27,573 nt of DNA from CBINFS01 sp966250015. GTDB taxonomy: Bacteria; Bacteroidota; Rhodothermia; Rhodothermales; DASSAV01. A program made the position numbers and the translations under genes. Shown here in pieces: positions 15,539-23,030 of the stretch. Position 1 is the first letter of the stretch, and each line of letters opens with the position of its first letter. The notes under the pieces are model-generated. The model searched no databases and was not told where the DNA came from. It saw only the letters and a list, made by a program, of their open reading frames with translations. Location of the stretch: positions 1 to 27,573 of the forward strand of contig CBINFS010000045.1 of assembly GCA_966250015.1 (NCBI GenBank). The letters are read 5' to 3'.

Positions 15539-17005
15539 TCACACATAAGGCAGCACCACCTGTACGCGGGTGCCGGTGCCGGGGGTGGAGTCGATCTCGA
15601 GAGAGCCGCCGGCGAGGTTGACGCGTTCCTTCATGCCGGAGAGGCCGCTCGAAACGGGCTTCTCCAGCAAGGGCGACACCTCGAAGCCTTCGCCTCTGTC
15701 GGTTATTTGCAGGACGAGCCGGTCGGGCTCGAAAGAGACGTGGACGGAGGCTGCCTGCACGTGGGCGTGTCGCACGACGTTGGTGAGCGCCTCCTGTACG
15801 ACGCGAAAGGCGGTGATTTCGAGGAGTCCGGGCAGGCGCCGAAGCGTGCCGGCGCTCGTAAGCTCGATTTCGACGCCGGTTTGCTTCGAAAAACGCTCGA
15901 TGTGCGCCTCGAGGGCGGGCACCAGCCCGAAATCGTCGAGCATCGCAGGGCGAAGGTCGAGTGACAGGTTCCGGATGCTCTTGAGTAACGTTTTGGAGAG
16001 CCCCATAGCTTCTTCCAGGAGGACTTTCGACGGTGGGCCCTCACTACGGAGCCCGCTTTCGAGCACCAGTGTGAGTCCCGTCAGGATCTGTCCCGCCTCG
16101 TCGTGGAGCTCCCGGGCAATGTGGCGGCGCTCCTCTTCCTGCACCCGAATGAGCAGGTTCGAGAGCTGTTTCAGGCGCTCCGACTTCTGCCTCAGCTCTT
16201 CAGCGGCCTTGCGGCGCTCGGTGACGTCCTCGTGCATGGTCACGATCCGCGCCGGGCCGTCGCCGGAGAACCGGGTCACCTTGAGGTTGAACCACAGTTG
16301 CTTTTCCGGTGTGGGGCAGGGGTATTCGATCTCGAAGTCCGTCCGCCGCCGAACGATGACGTCCCGGATAGCCGCTGCGACCTCGTGCGCCGGGGTAACG
16401 TTCCGCCCGGCTGCCGCGTCGCATACGGCAAGGTAGTTGACGCCCGGCCCCGTCTTCTCGGGGAAGCCTCCATTTTCCTTGGCAAACTGCCGCCAGGCCT
16501 GATTGACCTCGAGGATCACCCCGTTTTCGTCGAGAACGGCAATGTGTGCGGGAATGGCGTTGATCGTCTCCTGGAGGAAGCGGTGTGATTCTCGCAGTTT
16601 ATCCTGCGCTTTTTTGCGTTCGGTGACGTCGCGCGCCACGACCTGCAAGGCAGGCCGGCCGTGGTAGGTAACCAGCACGCTGTGGAGGACGACGTAACGC
16701 TCGTCGCCGTCGAACCGACGAACGAGCACCTCGACCGGCTGGAGCGTCTCACCCCGGGCAATTCGCTTGCGGCGTTCCTTGAGCAGGTCGGTGTACGCCG
16801 GGTCGACGATGCTGTCGATTGTCCTGCCGACAATCGCATCTACGTGGGGCGCGCCGGTCATTTCGACCGTCACGGGGTTGCAGTAGCAGATCTGATCGTC
16901 GCAAACGATGAGGATTGGCTCGGGGTGGTTCTCGACCAGCAAGCGCCAGCGTTCTTCGCCTTCCTGGGGGAGCGGTCCGGGCTCGTTCGTCTTCTTTTGC
17001 CTCAT
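15539..17005 (-). CDS. PAS-PAS sensor histidine kinase, NarX/HisKA_3 type
   Basis: This 488-residue kinase has two PAS domains (about residues 17-131 and 138-264), a HisKA_3 dimerisation domain with phospho-acceptor His301 in RRHIARELHDEAGQILTG, and an HATPase domain (about 395-488). The HATPase has N-box QEALTNVVRHAHVQ, G1 DRGEGFE and G2 SGLSGMKERVNLAGG, ending with IDSTPGTGTRVQVVLP. No membrane helix or signal peptide is visible, so it is a cytosolic sensor. Each PAS domain ends in the usual DVTERKKA / DVTERRKA junction. Kinases of this type normally phosphorylate LuxR/NarL-type response regulators, but none is encoded nearby, so it is an orphan in this window. It follows the methyltransferase gene by 31 bp and is probably cotranscribed with it. 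Confidence 0.95.
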   Translation of the reverse strand: MRQKKTNEPGPLPQEGEERWRLLVENHPEPILIVCDDQICYCNPVTVEMTGAPHVDAIVGRTIDSIVDPAYTDLLKERRKRIARGETLQPVEVLVRRFDGDERYVVLHSVLVTYHGRPALQVVARDVTERKKAQDKLRESHRFLQETINAIPAHIAVLDENGVILEVNQAWRQFAKENGGFPEKTGPGVNYLAVCDAAAGRNVTPAHEVAAAIRDVIVRRRTDFEIEYPCPTPEKQLWFNLKVTRFSGDGPARIVTMHEDVTERRKAAEELRQKSERLKQLSNLLIRVQEEERRHIARELHDEAGQILTGLTLVLESGLRSEGPPSKVLLEEAMGLSKTLLKSIRNLSLDLRPAMLDDFGLVPALEAHIERFSKQTGVEIELTSAGTLRRLPGLLEITAFRVVQEALTNVVRHAHVQAASVHVSFEPDRLVLQITDRGEGFEVSPLLEKPVSSGLSGMKERVNLAGGSLEIDSTPGTGTRVQVVLPYV

Positions 17006-17036
17006 GGGGGCTTCCAGCAGGTAAAAATGCCAAAAG

Positions 17037-17741
17037 TCAGCCCGGCCTCACAGGTCGGGGCAGGTCGATCGTTCGCCAGAGACCGAGGCTTTTGTCTGCG
17101 AAAGCACCGCCTCCTTCGGTACACCCTTCATTGATGAGCAGCAGGGGTTTCGGGAAGTAAAACGGCGCCTCGCAGAGGTTGAGAGGCCGCCAGTCGCCGG
17201 TGGTGATGTCTTCGTTGTATTCGCAATCCGGAAACGTCGTCGCGAGCAAGTACGCGATGCCGCTCCGCCGGATGTTCAGTATCGCCCGGCCGACGTCGTC
17301 GAGGGAAAGGTGGACCAGCCCGTCCCGGCATAACAAAAGGTCGGCTTCCGGGAGCGGATCCATCATCAGGTCGAGCTCGACGAAGGTTCTTTCCGGGTTT
17401 GCGTAAGCATTATTGTTCGCTTCGATCAGCTCGGGAACGATGTCGGCCCCTATGTACCGGATGCCACTGAGGTCGACGTGCCGCATCCAGCCGAAGTCAC
17501 CGCACGGCAGGTCGAGCAGCACCTCGACGCGGAGCATTTCGAGCAGGCGCGGCAGCTTTTCCATGACGACCCGCACCTGTTCGAGGCTTGCGCCTTCGCC
17601 CGAGACCGATTCGGGACCGCTCCAGTGGTTCGTCTCGAAGATTTCCCGGAAGATCTCTCGGGTCGAAAGCACCAGGCCTTCCTTCTCCCGTTCCCCGAAG
17701 AAATAGGGATCAAACGGTACCTTCTTGCGGCGGTTGTTCAT
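17037..17741 (-). CDS. Class I SAM-dependent methyltransferase
   Basis: This 234-residue protein has a Rossmann methyltransferase core: motif I VLLDLPCGDFGWM (residues 74-86), Asp100 after strand 2 (IRYIGADIVPELIEANN), the acidic VELDLMMDPLPEADLLLCRDGLVHL segment covering motifs III-IV, and IAYLLATTFP. The N-terminal region TNHWSGPESVSGEGASLEQ (38-56) is shared by a family of uncharacterised methyltransferases found near sugar or polysaccharide genes. Here the only close neighbour is the histidine kinase 31 bp downstream. The C-terminal part (GDWRPLNLCEAPFYFPKPLLLINEG) also fits that family. The methyl acceptor is unknown; no signal peptide. Confidence 0.9.
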   Translation of the reverse strand: MNNRRKKVPFDPYFFGEREKEGLVLSTREIFREIFETNHWSGPESVSGEGASLEQVRVVMEKLPRLLEMLRVEVLLDLPCGDFGWMRHVDLSGIRYIGADIVPELIEANNNAYANPERTFVELDLMMDPLPEADLLLCRDGLVHLSLDDVGRAILNIRRSGIAYLLATTFPDCEYNEDITTGDWRPLNLCEAPFYFPKPLLLINEGCTEGGGAFADKSLGLWRTIDLPRPVRPG

Positions 17742-18148
17742 GGCGATGAAGCAGCAGGGGGTGGGGGTTCCGACAGGGTTGTGATCCTATTCGAGGATTA
17801 TTTTGGCAAATTATTTACGGGCACATTTAAATGGCAATACGTTGCGGCATCCGAACGATTTGGCAATCCCTTTTATCTGAAATAAGGGTTTTTTACCCAA
17901 GAATTATCAAACTGAAATAGCATTAACGAATTCGCCATTATTATTGAGGACATCTCCATTGCCCTTTCAAGAGGGTGGTTGGCTCGGTATTAAACCTTAA
18001 GCTATTACTGTTACTTTAGGGTTCGTTTTTACTGGTACTATTTGCACAACTCCGCCATCCCCTCGTGGGGATCATAGAGGTGTAATGAAAGAATGGTATT
18101 GGCGGTCTTTTAGCCACCCGGCATGCCATCGGTGCGTTTAGGGTACGA
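17742..18148. other. AT-richer gene-free region
   Basis: About 400 bp upstream of the methyltransferase and beyond the peroxiredoxin terminator hold no gene I can support. By eye the region is richer in A and T than its surroundings (17770-18060 especially). It includes a short CCCTT...AAGGG hairpin followed by T residues near 17867-17895 and a CATCCCC.CG.GGGGAT hairpin near 18056. The methyltransferase promoter should lie here. Confidence 0.5.
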
Positions 18149-18191
18149 ACAAAAAACAAAAAAGGCAGGAAGCCGGGAGCGACCTCCTGCC
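18149..18191 (-). terminator. Rho-independent terminator after peroxiredoxin
   Basis: On the minus strand GGCAGGA pairs with TCCTGCC (+ strand 18164-18170 and 18185-18191) and is followed by a long T-rich tract with only one G interruption (18151-18163). It lies about 20 bp past the peroxiredoxin stop and probably ends the whole redox cluster. Confidence 0.9.
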
Positions 18192-18211
18192 TCTATGTAC
18201 CGCAACGGTAG

Positions 18212-18805
18212 CTATTTGGATTGAATCTCTGCGAGGGCGGCGAGCACGTTCTGAGAGTCGCCGGCGGCGTCCACGTCGGTGTCGACGTAGGCGATCTTGC
18301 CGTCCTTGTCGATGATGAATGTCCACCGGGCGGTCGTTACACCACGTTCGAGGACCACCTTCTGGCCGTCGACCTCAGTCTCGTACGTCCCTCCTTCCCT
18401 GACCGGCACACCGAAAGCCCTGGCGATCTTTCCTTCCGGATCGGACACGAGCGGGAAGTTCAGCCGGTGCGCTTTTTTGAAGACCTGAAGCCCTTCGACG
18501 TTGTCGCCGCTGATGCCAACCACCTCGGCGCCCATGTCGACCAGCTTGGACCGGTCGTCGCGGAAGGCGCACGCCTGCTTGGTACATCCGCCGGTCATCG
18601 CCGCCGGGTAGAAGTACACGACGAGCACTTTATCACCGACGTAATCGCTCGATTTCCACGTTTCGCCGCCGACCTCGGTGCCTTCAAAGACGGGCGCAGG
18701 GTCGCCGACGGCTAGCTTGGTTTCCTGGGCCATAGCGGTAAAAGTGTTAAACGTGACGAGGAGGAGTACGGCAAGGGCAGAAATAGTGGTCAGGATTCTT
18801 TTCAT
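18212..18805 (-). CDS. Exported peroxiredoxin (BCP/AhpC-TSA type)
   Basis: This 197-residue protein has a signal peptide (residues 1-26, cleavage after AMA) followed by a thioredoxin-fold peroxiredoxin domain. Seen: VGDPAPVFEG (33-42); FYPAAMTGGCTKQACAFRDD with peroxidatic Cys74 and a second cysteine Cys79 in the C-x4-C arrangement of the BCP group; VVGISGDNVE; NFPLVSDPEGKIARAFGVP; and ARWTFIIDKDGKIAYVD. It would reduce peroxides in the periplasm. Cytosolic BCPs have no signal peptide, so the export is notable. It lies 99 bp downstream of the membrane-anchored protein at 18905-19426, is read in the same direction, and is followed by a strong terminator. It is probably part of, or associated with, the redox cluster. 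Confidence 0.93.
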   Translation of the reverse strand: MKRILTTISALAVLLLVTFNTFTAMAQETKLAVGDPAPVFEGTEVGGETWKSSDYVGDKVLVVYFYPAAMTGGCTKQACAFRDDRSKLVDMGAEVVGISGDNVEGLQVFKKAHRLNFPLVSDPEGKIARAFGVPVREGGTYETEVDGQKVVLERGVTTARWTFIIDKDGKIAYVDTDVDAAGDSQNVLAALAEIQSK

Positions 18806-18904
18806 GTTGCACTGGGGAAATGTGTGGTTATTCCGGCCGACGAAAGGCCAATATGAACAAACGTTGAAATCGTTCCCACCGGCTTCACGTTTTCTTCGAA
18901 TCCG

Positions 18905-19426
18905 TCACCCGGCTGCCTGAAGCTTTTTGCGCCTGCGCATGGCTTTCAGCCAGAGAAATCCGACGGCAAGGAAGGGGAAAAGGTAGACGGCGAGGCCGAT
19001 CGGGCCGATGGTGCCGTCGGGCGTCGACTCGACCTTGCTGGTGATGACGTACTTCTCCACACCGTCGATGGTGACACGCACGTCCCAGAAGTCCTGCACG
19101 TCGAAGGGGACCTCGGCGTAGTATCGTGCGCCGTAGCGGACGTCCTGCGGGTGGGCTTCGTACGTCGCCTCGGGCAGCCGCCCGGACGTCGGGACCACGC
19201 TGATCCGCACGCTCTCGGGGAGGGTCATTTCACCTTTGTGCACGGGCTCGAGGATGACGAAGAAGATGCCGGTGCCGATGTCGGGGTCGGTCCACACCGA
19301 GACGAGGTATGGGCCGGCCTTCTCGTCGGACACGATCGGGAACGGCGGGCCTTCGTGCGCAAGTATCGAGGCGGGCGTCAGGCACGACAGGGTGAAGAGA
19401 AGAGCGAATAAGAGCAATCGTTTCAT
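18905..19426 (-). CDS. Exported membrane-anchored protein, predicted mature N-terminal His
   Basis: I do not recognise a named family for this 173-residue protein. It has a signal peptide (residues 1-23) whose best cleavage site, SILA before HEGPPFP, would leave His24 as the mature N-terminus. A beta-rich extracytoplasmic domain follows (GPYLVSVWTDPDIGTGIFFVILEP; ESVRISVVPTSG; RYYAEVPF; WDVRVTIDGVEKYVITSKVE), and then one C-terminal membrane helix (about 139-160) ends in a basic tail RRRKKLQ. This arrangement resembles FixH- or YtkA-like accessory proteins of respiratory complexes. The gene starts 3 bp after the polyferredoxin stop, so the two are tightly coupled. An N-terminal His and beta-sandwich would suit a copper ligand, but that is inference only. 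Confidence 0.75.
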   Translation of the reverse strand: MKRLLLFALLFTLSCLTPASILAHEGPPFPIVSDEKAGPYLVSVWTDPDIGTGIFFVILEPVHKGEMTLPESVRISVVPTSGRLPEATYEAHPQDVRYGARYYAEVPFDVQDFWDVRVTIDGVEKYVITSKVESTPDGTIGPIGLAVYLFPFLAVGFLWLKAMRRRKKLQAAG

Positions 19427-19429
19427 GGG

Positions 19430-20875
19430 TCAGCCTCCCAAAAAAGTCCCCCGCATTTCCATCGGTTGCGATAGCATCCACATCGCGGCCGCCCAGAGCA
19501 TCAGCGTGACCACAGCCCAGGGTACGAACGCCCGCACCGGCCGTTCCGGAAACAGGCGCGCCGACGTCATGTAGCTGACCAGCAGCGAACCGAACGCACC
19601 AAGCCCGAGCAGGCCAAGCTCGATCGGGTACACGGCTCCCTCGGACAGCCCCGGTGGAAATGGCAGCATCATGAAGCCCGATCCCCCGGCAAACAGGCCG
19701 GCGATGACGGGCAGTGGCGTCCAGATGCCGGTCAACAGGTGGAAGCTGTAATGCGCCGCCCACACGCCCAGGCCCATGGGAATTAGCGCGTAGGCGTACT
19801 GCGCGCCGAGCGCGAGCAGACGCTCGGAGCTACCGGTAAGGCGTTTCGTGGCCAGTGTGGCTCCCCCTAACAGGATCAGCGGCTCGACGATAAGCCCGAA
19901 ACCAAACAGGATCGCAAGGATCGGCGCCTCTGTCCGAATGCCGAGCAGGTTCGAAAGGTACTGCTCGACGACGTATACCGGGCTGATCATACCAAACGCA
20001 TTCAGCAGCGCCCCGAACGTGAAGATCAGCGCCAGGGCGGAGAGGTCTTTTCGCTTCGAGAGCCTGCCGATGCCCGAACGGCGCTCGTCACTGCCCAGCT
20101 CGCTCGCGGGCAGTCGCGAGAGGATCCCGACGTTGTCGTACGGGCACGCGTAGACGCAGTCGAGGCAGAACGTGCAGTCCAGGTTGCCTACTTTTTCAGG
20201 CTGGAAGAGGGCGAGTTCGCACCCGCGCTGGAGGACCAGCGAGGGCTCCTCGGGGTGGCGCGTGCCCCGGATGCAGTCGACGGTCTTGCACGACGCGCAG
20301 ACCTGCGGGTCGCGCACGCGCACCTCGAACGGCGACAACGTCGACGCCGTGAAGTTGAACTGCCCGATCGGGCACACGTACTTGCAAAACGTCGCGTTCT
20401 TGAAAGCGCCGTCGACGAGCAGGGCGCCCGCAAAATAGCCGACGATCAGCCATGTAGTCCACCAGGGGTTGCCCCACAGATCGAACAGCTCGTAGGCGAA
20501 CAGGATTGCGACGAAGAGGCCGATGCCGACCCACTTGTTCCGGAGCTTCCGGGGCCAGTTCCACTTCGGCTTGAAGAACGACCGCGCGACGTTCCGGGGC
20601 AGCATGAACGGGCAGGCCATGCAGAAGAAGTTGCCTGCCACGAGCAGCACGAAGACGAGCAGGCCGCGGTAGTGGACCCACGAGAGCAGCGTCGCGAGGT
20701 TCTTCGGTGCGAGCCGAGGGCCAAAAAAGCCGTGGAGGATCAGTACGACGGCGCCAACAAGCAGCAATCCCTGCAAGATCCACTTTCCGGGCTTCCACTT
20801 GAGAAACCGGCCCAGCAACGGCACCTCGAGCAGGTCGATACCCGCCTGCTCGTATTCACGCACCTGCTGTATCAC
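19430..20875 (-). CDS. Membrane polyferredoxin (NapH/CcoG-like) with extra C-terminal helices
   Basis: This 481-residue membrane iron-sulfur protein has an N-terminal NapH/CcoG-like half: several helices; Cys85/Cys88 in FFCMACPF; Cys164/Cys168 in FCKYVCPIGQ; a ferredoxin-like region with an unusual set CASCKTVDC (193-201) plus Cys219; and a classical C-x2-C-x2-C-x3-CP motif at 234-245. The C-terminal half (about 280-475) adds roughly six more membrane helices and lacks the Ig-like domain of CcoG/FixG. Family members pass electrons across or along the membrane, or reduce metal for oxidase assembly. The start is a GTG at 20875 with a weak ribosome-binding site. A terminator lies between it and the upstream lipoprotein gene, so its expression may be separate or reduced. 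Confidence 0.88.
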   Translation of the reverse strand: MIQQVREYEQAGIDLLEVPLLGRFLKWKPGKWILQGLLLVGAVVLILHGFFGPRLAPKNLATLLSWVHYRGLLVFVLLVAGNFFCMACPFMLPRNVARSFFKPKWNWPRKLRNKWVGIGLFVAILFAYELFDLWGNPWWTTWLIVGYFAGALLVDGAFKNATFCKYVCPIGQFNFTASTLSPFEVRVRDPQVCASCKTVDCIRGTRHPEEPSLVLQRGCELALFQPEKVGNLDCTFCLDCVYACPYDNVGILSRLPASELGSDERRSGIGRLSKRKDLSALALIFTFGALLNAFGMISPVYVVEQYLSNLLGIRTEAPILAILFGFGLIVEPLILLGGATLATKRLTGSSERLLALGAQYAYALIPMGLGVWAAHYSFHLLTGIWTPLPVIAGLFAGGSGFMMLPFPPGLSEGAVYPIELGLLGLGAFGSLLVSYMTSARLFPERPVRAFVPWAVVTLMLWAAAMWMLSQPMEMRGTFLGG

Positions 20876-20906
20876 AACGACTCACTACCCGTTTTGCACG
20901 TTTCGA

Positions 20907-20938
20907 ATCAAAAGAAAGGACCTGCGGTCGGCAGGTCC
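20907..20938 (-). terminator. Rho-independent terminator after YtkA-like lipoprotein gene
   Basis: On the minus strand GGACCTGC pairs with GCAGGTCC (+ strand 20918-20925 and 20931-20938) and is followed by TTTCTTTT. It sits about 40 bp past the lipoprotein stop and just before the polyferredoxin start. It would partly or wholly separate the two halves of the cluster. Confidence 0.8.
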
Positions 20939-20979
20939 TCCCCCATCAATATCAATAGCCTGCTCGGTCCTTGCCGGTA

Positions 20980-21360
20980 TCACATCGAGCGCACCGCCGC
21001 GACGTTTACCTGCTTCTGGAACCGCCCGCCGCCAGGCAGCTCGCCGTCGATCAGGATGTACCAGTCACCCGGCATCGTGAATTCGAACTCGGACTCGTAC
21101 CGGCCCTCCGACGTTTCGATGGCGCTGGCCAGCACCGGCTGCATGCCCGGGTGCGTCATATTGGCCTCCATACGGATGTTGGAAGCGCTAATGGGCTCCC
21201 CAGCTTCGTCCGTCAGGGTGAACTCAAACGTCACTGGACCCGTCTGCGGCGGGTCCGGGCTGATGGTCCAGTCAATCACGATGCCCGAATCGGTTTCAGC
21301 CTCCTGTCGGCAGCCCACCAGGCATACCAGGCAAAACAACAGGATCCACTTCGTCGGCAT
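20980..21360 (-). CDS. YtkA-like lipoprotein with Met/His motif
   Basis: This 126-residue protein has a lipoprotein signal (MPTKWILLFCLVCLVGC, lipobox LVGC with Cys17), so it is lipid-anchored in the envelope. The mature part is one beta-sandwich resembling the YtkA/FixH-like domain: VIDWTISPDPPQTGPVTFEFTLTDEAGEPI, then IRMEANMTHPGMQPV (Met64, Met68, His70, Met73), then GRYESEFEFTMPGDWYILIDGEL. The Met/His cluster before 'PV' is typical of this fold and could bind copper, as suggested for relatives. ATG 21360 is chosen because the lipoprotein signal begins there; longer frames have no support. It follows the His-rich membrane protein gene by 7 bp and is followed by a terminator. Confidence 0.87.
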   Translation of the reverse strand: MPTKWILLFCLVCLVGCRQEAETDSGIVIDWTISPDPPQTGPVTFEFTLTDEAGEPISASNIRMEANMTHPGMQPVLASAIETSEGRYESEFEFTMPGDWYILIDGELPGGGRFQKQVNVAAVRSM

Positions 21361-21367
21361 TTTCACG

Positions 21368-21961
21368 TCAGGCAAGGCTCGGGCGTACGTGGATTGCGCA
21401 CGAGCATTGCATGTGCCTGGCATCCTCCTCGGTTGGGAACAGGTGGTAGTACATCCCAATGATCATCGGAATGAATACCAGCGTGTTGTAAATCAGGTGC
21501 AGCTCGACGCGGGGGATGAAAAACTGAGCGAGACTCATTGGCACCGGGCTGTTTGCCAGGTTCATACCCACGATCGCCTGCCCCTGCAAGAGGCCGTGCT
21601 CGATGTGATGCCAGAACTGGATCCAGAAGGCGACCATCCACCAGGTACGGGCAAGTCCGGTAAAGCCTTTACGAAGGATAAAAATGCCGATCAGCATGAT
21701 CAGCGCATAGCCGTAGTGCAGCACCTCGGATTTTATGAGCCAGGGAAACCAGAGCCCGAGCACGCCACGCGACTCGGGGATCGGCCAGCCCAGCACGTAG
21801 ATCTGAAAAGCCTGCGCGAGGTGTTCGGCCCAGTGCGCCAGCACGATTGCCATAAATATTTGTAGAGCCCGCTCGTGCCACACGGTGTTGAGCCGTTCCA
21901 CCAGCGAAGGGCCGCCTGGCGCCTTCATGACCAGAGCCCCTTCATACGTCGCCTTCGCCAT
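21368..21961 (-). CDS. His-rich polytopic membrane protein of unknown function
   Basis: I do not recognise this 197-residue protein as a named family. It has about four membrane helices (roughly 32-55, 79-98, 105-125, 153-173). It has eleven histidines, many in or next to the helices: H43-x3-H47 (AHWAEHLAQ), His82, H118-H119-x2-H122 (WHHIEHGLL), His155 and His173. The HxxxH and HHxxH pairs resemble heme or metal ligands, or di-metal sites of membrane oxidases. There is no signal peptide. ATG 21961 has GAGG about 11 bases upstream; ATG 21928 is an alternative. It is first in the cluster with the YtkA-like lipoprotein and the polyferredoxin, which suggests a redox or metal role (inference). Confidence 0.78.
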   Translation of the reverse strand: MAKATYEGALVMKAPGGPSLVERLNTVWHERALQIFMAIVLAHWAEHLAQAFQIYVLGWPIPESRGVLGLWFPWLIKSEVLHYGYALIMLIGIFILRKGFTGLARTWWMVAFWIQFWHHIEHGLLQGQAIVGMNLANSPVPMSLAQFFIPRVELHLIYNTLVFIPMIIGMYYHLFPTEEDARHMQCSCAIHVRPSLA

Positions 21962-22168
21962 ACGTAGTCTCGCCTCTGTTTTTATTGAACATAAACCCGG
22001 GGGCTGCAAAGATTTTGAAAAATATAAGAACGGCCACCCTCGGGTCACAAGGTATTAAAGGATACCTGAGTCAGAAAACTTTTTAACTGAGGTGATGCGT
22101 TATGGAGAAGGCTTGTTTTTTCCGGGACTCTTGCCTTCCGATGACTGTCGGAAGTTCCAGCGATAATC

Positions 22169-22705
22169 TCAGATCGTCAGGACGTCCCTGAGCGGCAATT
22201 CGATCCCGAGACGTTCACTACGTAGTATGCTATCAAACCCGTAGATGTGCAGATTCCAATCGGCTCCCTTCATGTACTGGAGTGTGCGACGCCCTTCATC
22301 GTCCACGATCCAGTATTCCTGAAGGCTGACGATGTTGCGATAGGCATCGAGCTTGTCACCAGTATCGATTCGGGAAGTGGACTCAGATAGCACCTCGACT
22401 AAAAGTGTAGGGTTGAGCAGGGATGGCGGCCGCTCGTCGGTGAGCTCAGGTTTACCACAAACGGCCACTACGTCAGGATAAACGTACCTGCGCTGAGACA
22501 ACCGGACCCTCTGATCGCTCGTCACGACCCTGCAGCGATCATGCAACCTGTTCCCCAACTCTCTACTCAGATTGGACACCACGACGCCATGCTCCCATGT
22601 CGCGCCAGCCATATCGACGATCTGGCCGTCCCAATACTCATGCTTGGTCTCCGCCATCTCTTCCATCCGAAGATAGTCGGTCAACGAGAACTCGCGCGAT
22701 TGCAT
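22169..22705 (-). CDS. Uma2-family (DUF820) endonuclease-fold protein
   Basis: This 178-residue protein belongs to the Uma2/DUF820 family, which has a PD-(D/E)xK restriction-endonuclease fold and is often present in many copies in cyanobacteria and other phyla. Seen: N-terminal FSLTDYLRMEEMAETKHEYWDGQIVDMAGATWEHGVVVSNL (residues 6-46), RRYVYPDVVAVCG with Asp78, NPTLLVEVLSESTSRIDTGDKLDAY with Glu104 and Lys118, and SLQEYWIVDDEGR. The likely nuclease residues are intact. ATG 22705 has GGTGG five bases upstream and is preferred to GTG 22714. No toxin or transposase partner is adjacent. The biological role of the family is unsettled. Confidence 0.93.
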   Translation of the reverse strand: MQSREFSLTDYLRMEEMAETKHEYWDGQIVDMAGATWEHGVVVSNLSRELGNRLHDRCRVVTSDQRVRLSQRRYVYPDVVAVCGKPELTDERPPSLLNPTLLVEVLSESTSRIDTGDKLDAYRNIVSLQEYWIVDDEGRRTLQYMKGADWNLHIYGFDSILRSERLGIELPLRDVLTI

Positions 22706-22930
22706 GGCATCCACCAGGGTTGTTACTCAAGAATATATAAAAACCGTCGCGAGGCGGCTATCCCGTACTCATTTCGCATGTCGAGCGAATTCGCAAATGA
22801 TCAGGTAGATCATATTTTGGAAAAGTACACCCGCACATTCCCTTCAAGAAGTGCTTTGGCCGTACTTAAAGTAAGGTAAATAACATACCTGGCGGCACCG
22901 ACTGCAGGGTCATGAATGGCAGTAACCGGA

Positions 22931-22948
22931 AGCCCCATTAATGGGGCT
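22931..22948. repeat. Perfect 18-bp palindrome
   Basis: AGCCCCATTAATGGGGCT is identical to its own reverse complement. It is followed by TTGGGGGG rather than a T-run, so it is not a typical terminator. It is probably one of the C-rich repeats of this region. Confidence 0.6.
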
Positions 22949-23030
22949 TTGGGGGGTGTCTGGGTAAAAATTGCGAGCACACTAAAGTTTTCAGCAAGTA
23001 GCCAGGTCAAGCGAAAACACACCCCTGTAG

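Noticed and set aside
17867..17895. Plus-strand terminator CCCTT...AAGGG with T-run
   Set aside because: The stem is only about five pairs and no plus-strand gene lies upstream to be terminated.
20255..21865. 536-codon open frame on the plus strand
   Set aside because: It runs antisense through the polyferredoxin, lipoprotein and His-rich protein genes, which have family motifs, signal sequences and tight spacing. The plus-strand translation is low-complexity and without domains, as expected from G+C-rich antisense DNA.
22135..22154. Hairpin CTTCCGA...TCGGAAG after the Uma2 stop as a terminator
   Set aside because: The stem is good but no T-run follows on the minus strand, so intrinsic termination is not supported.
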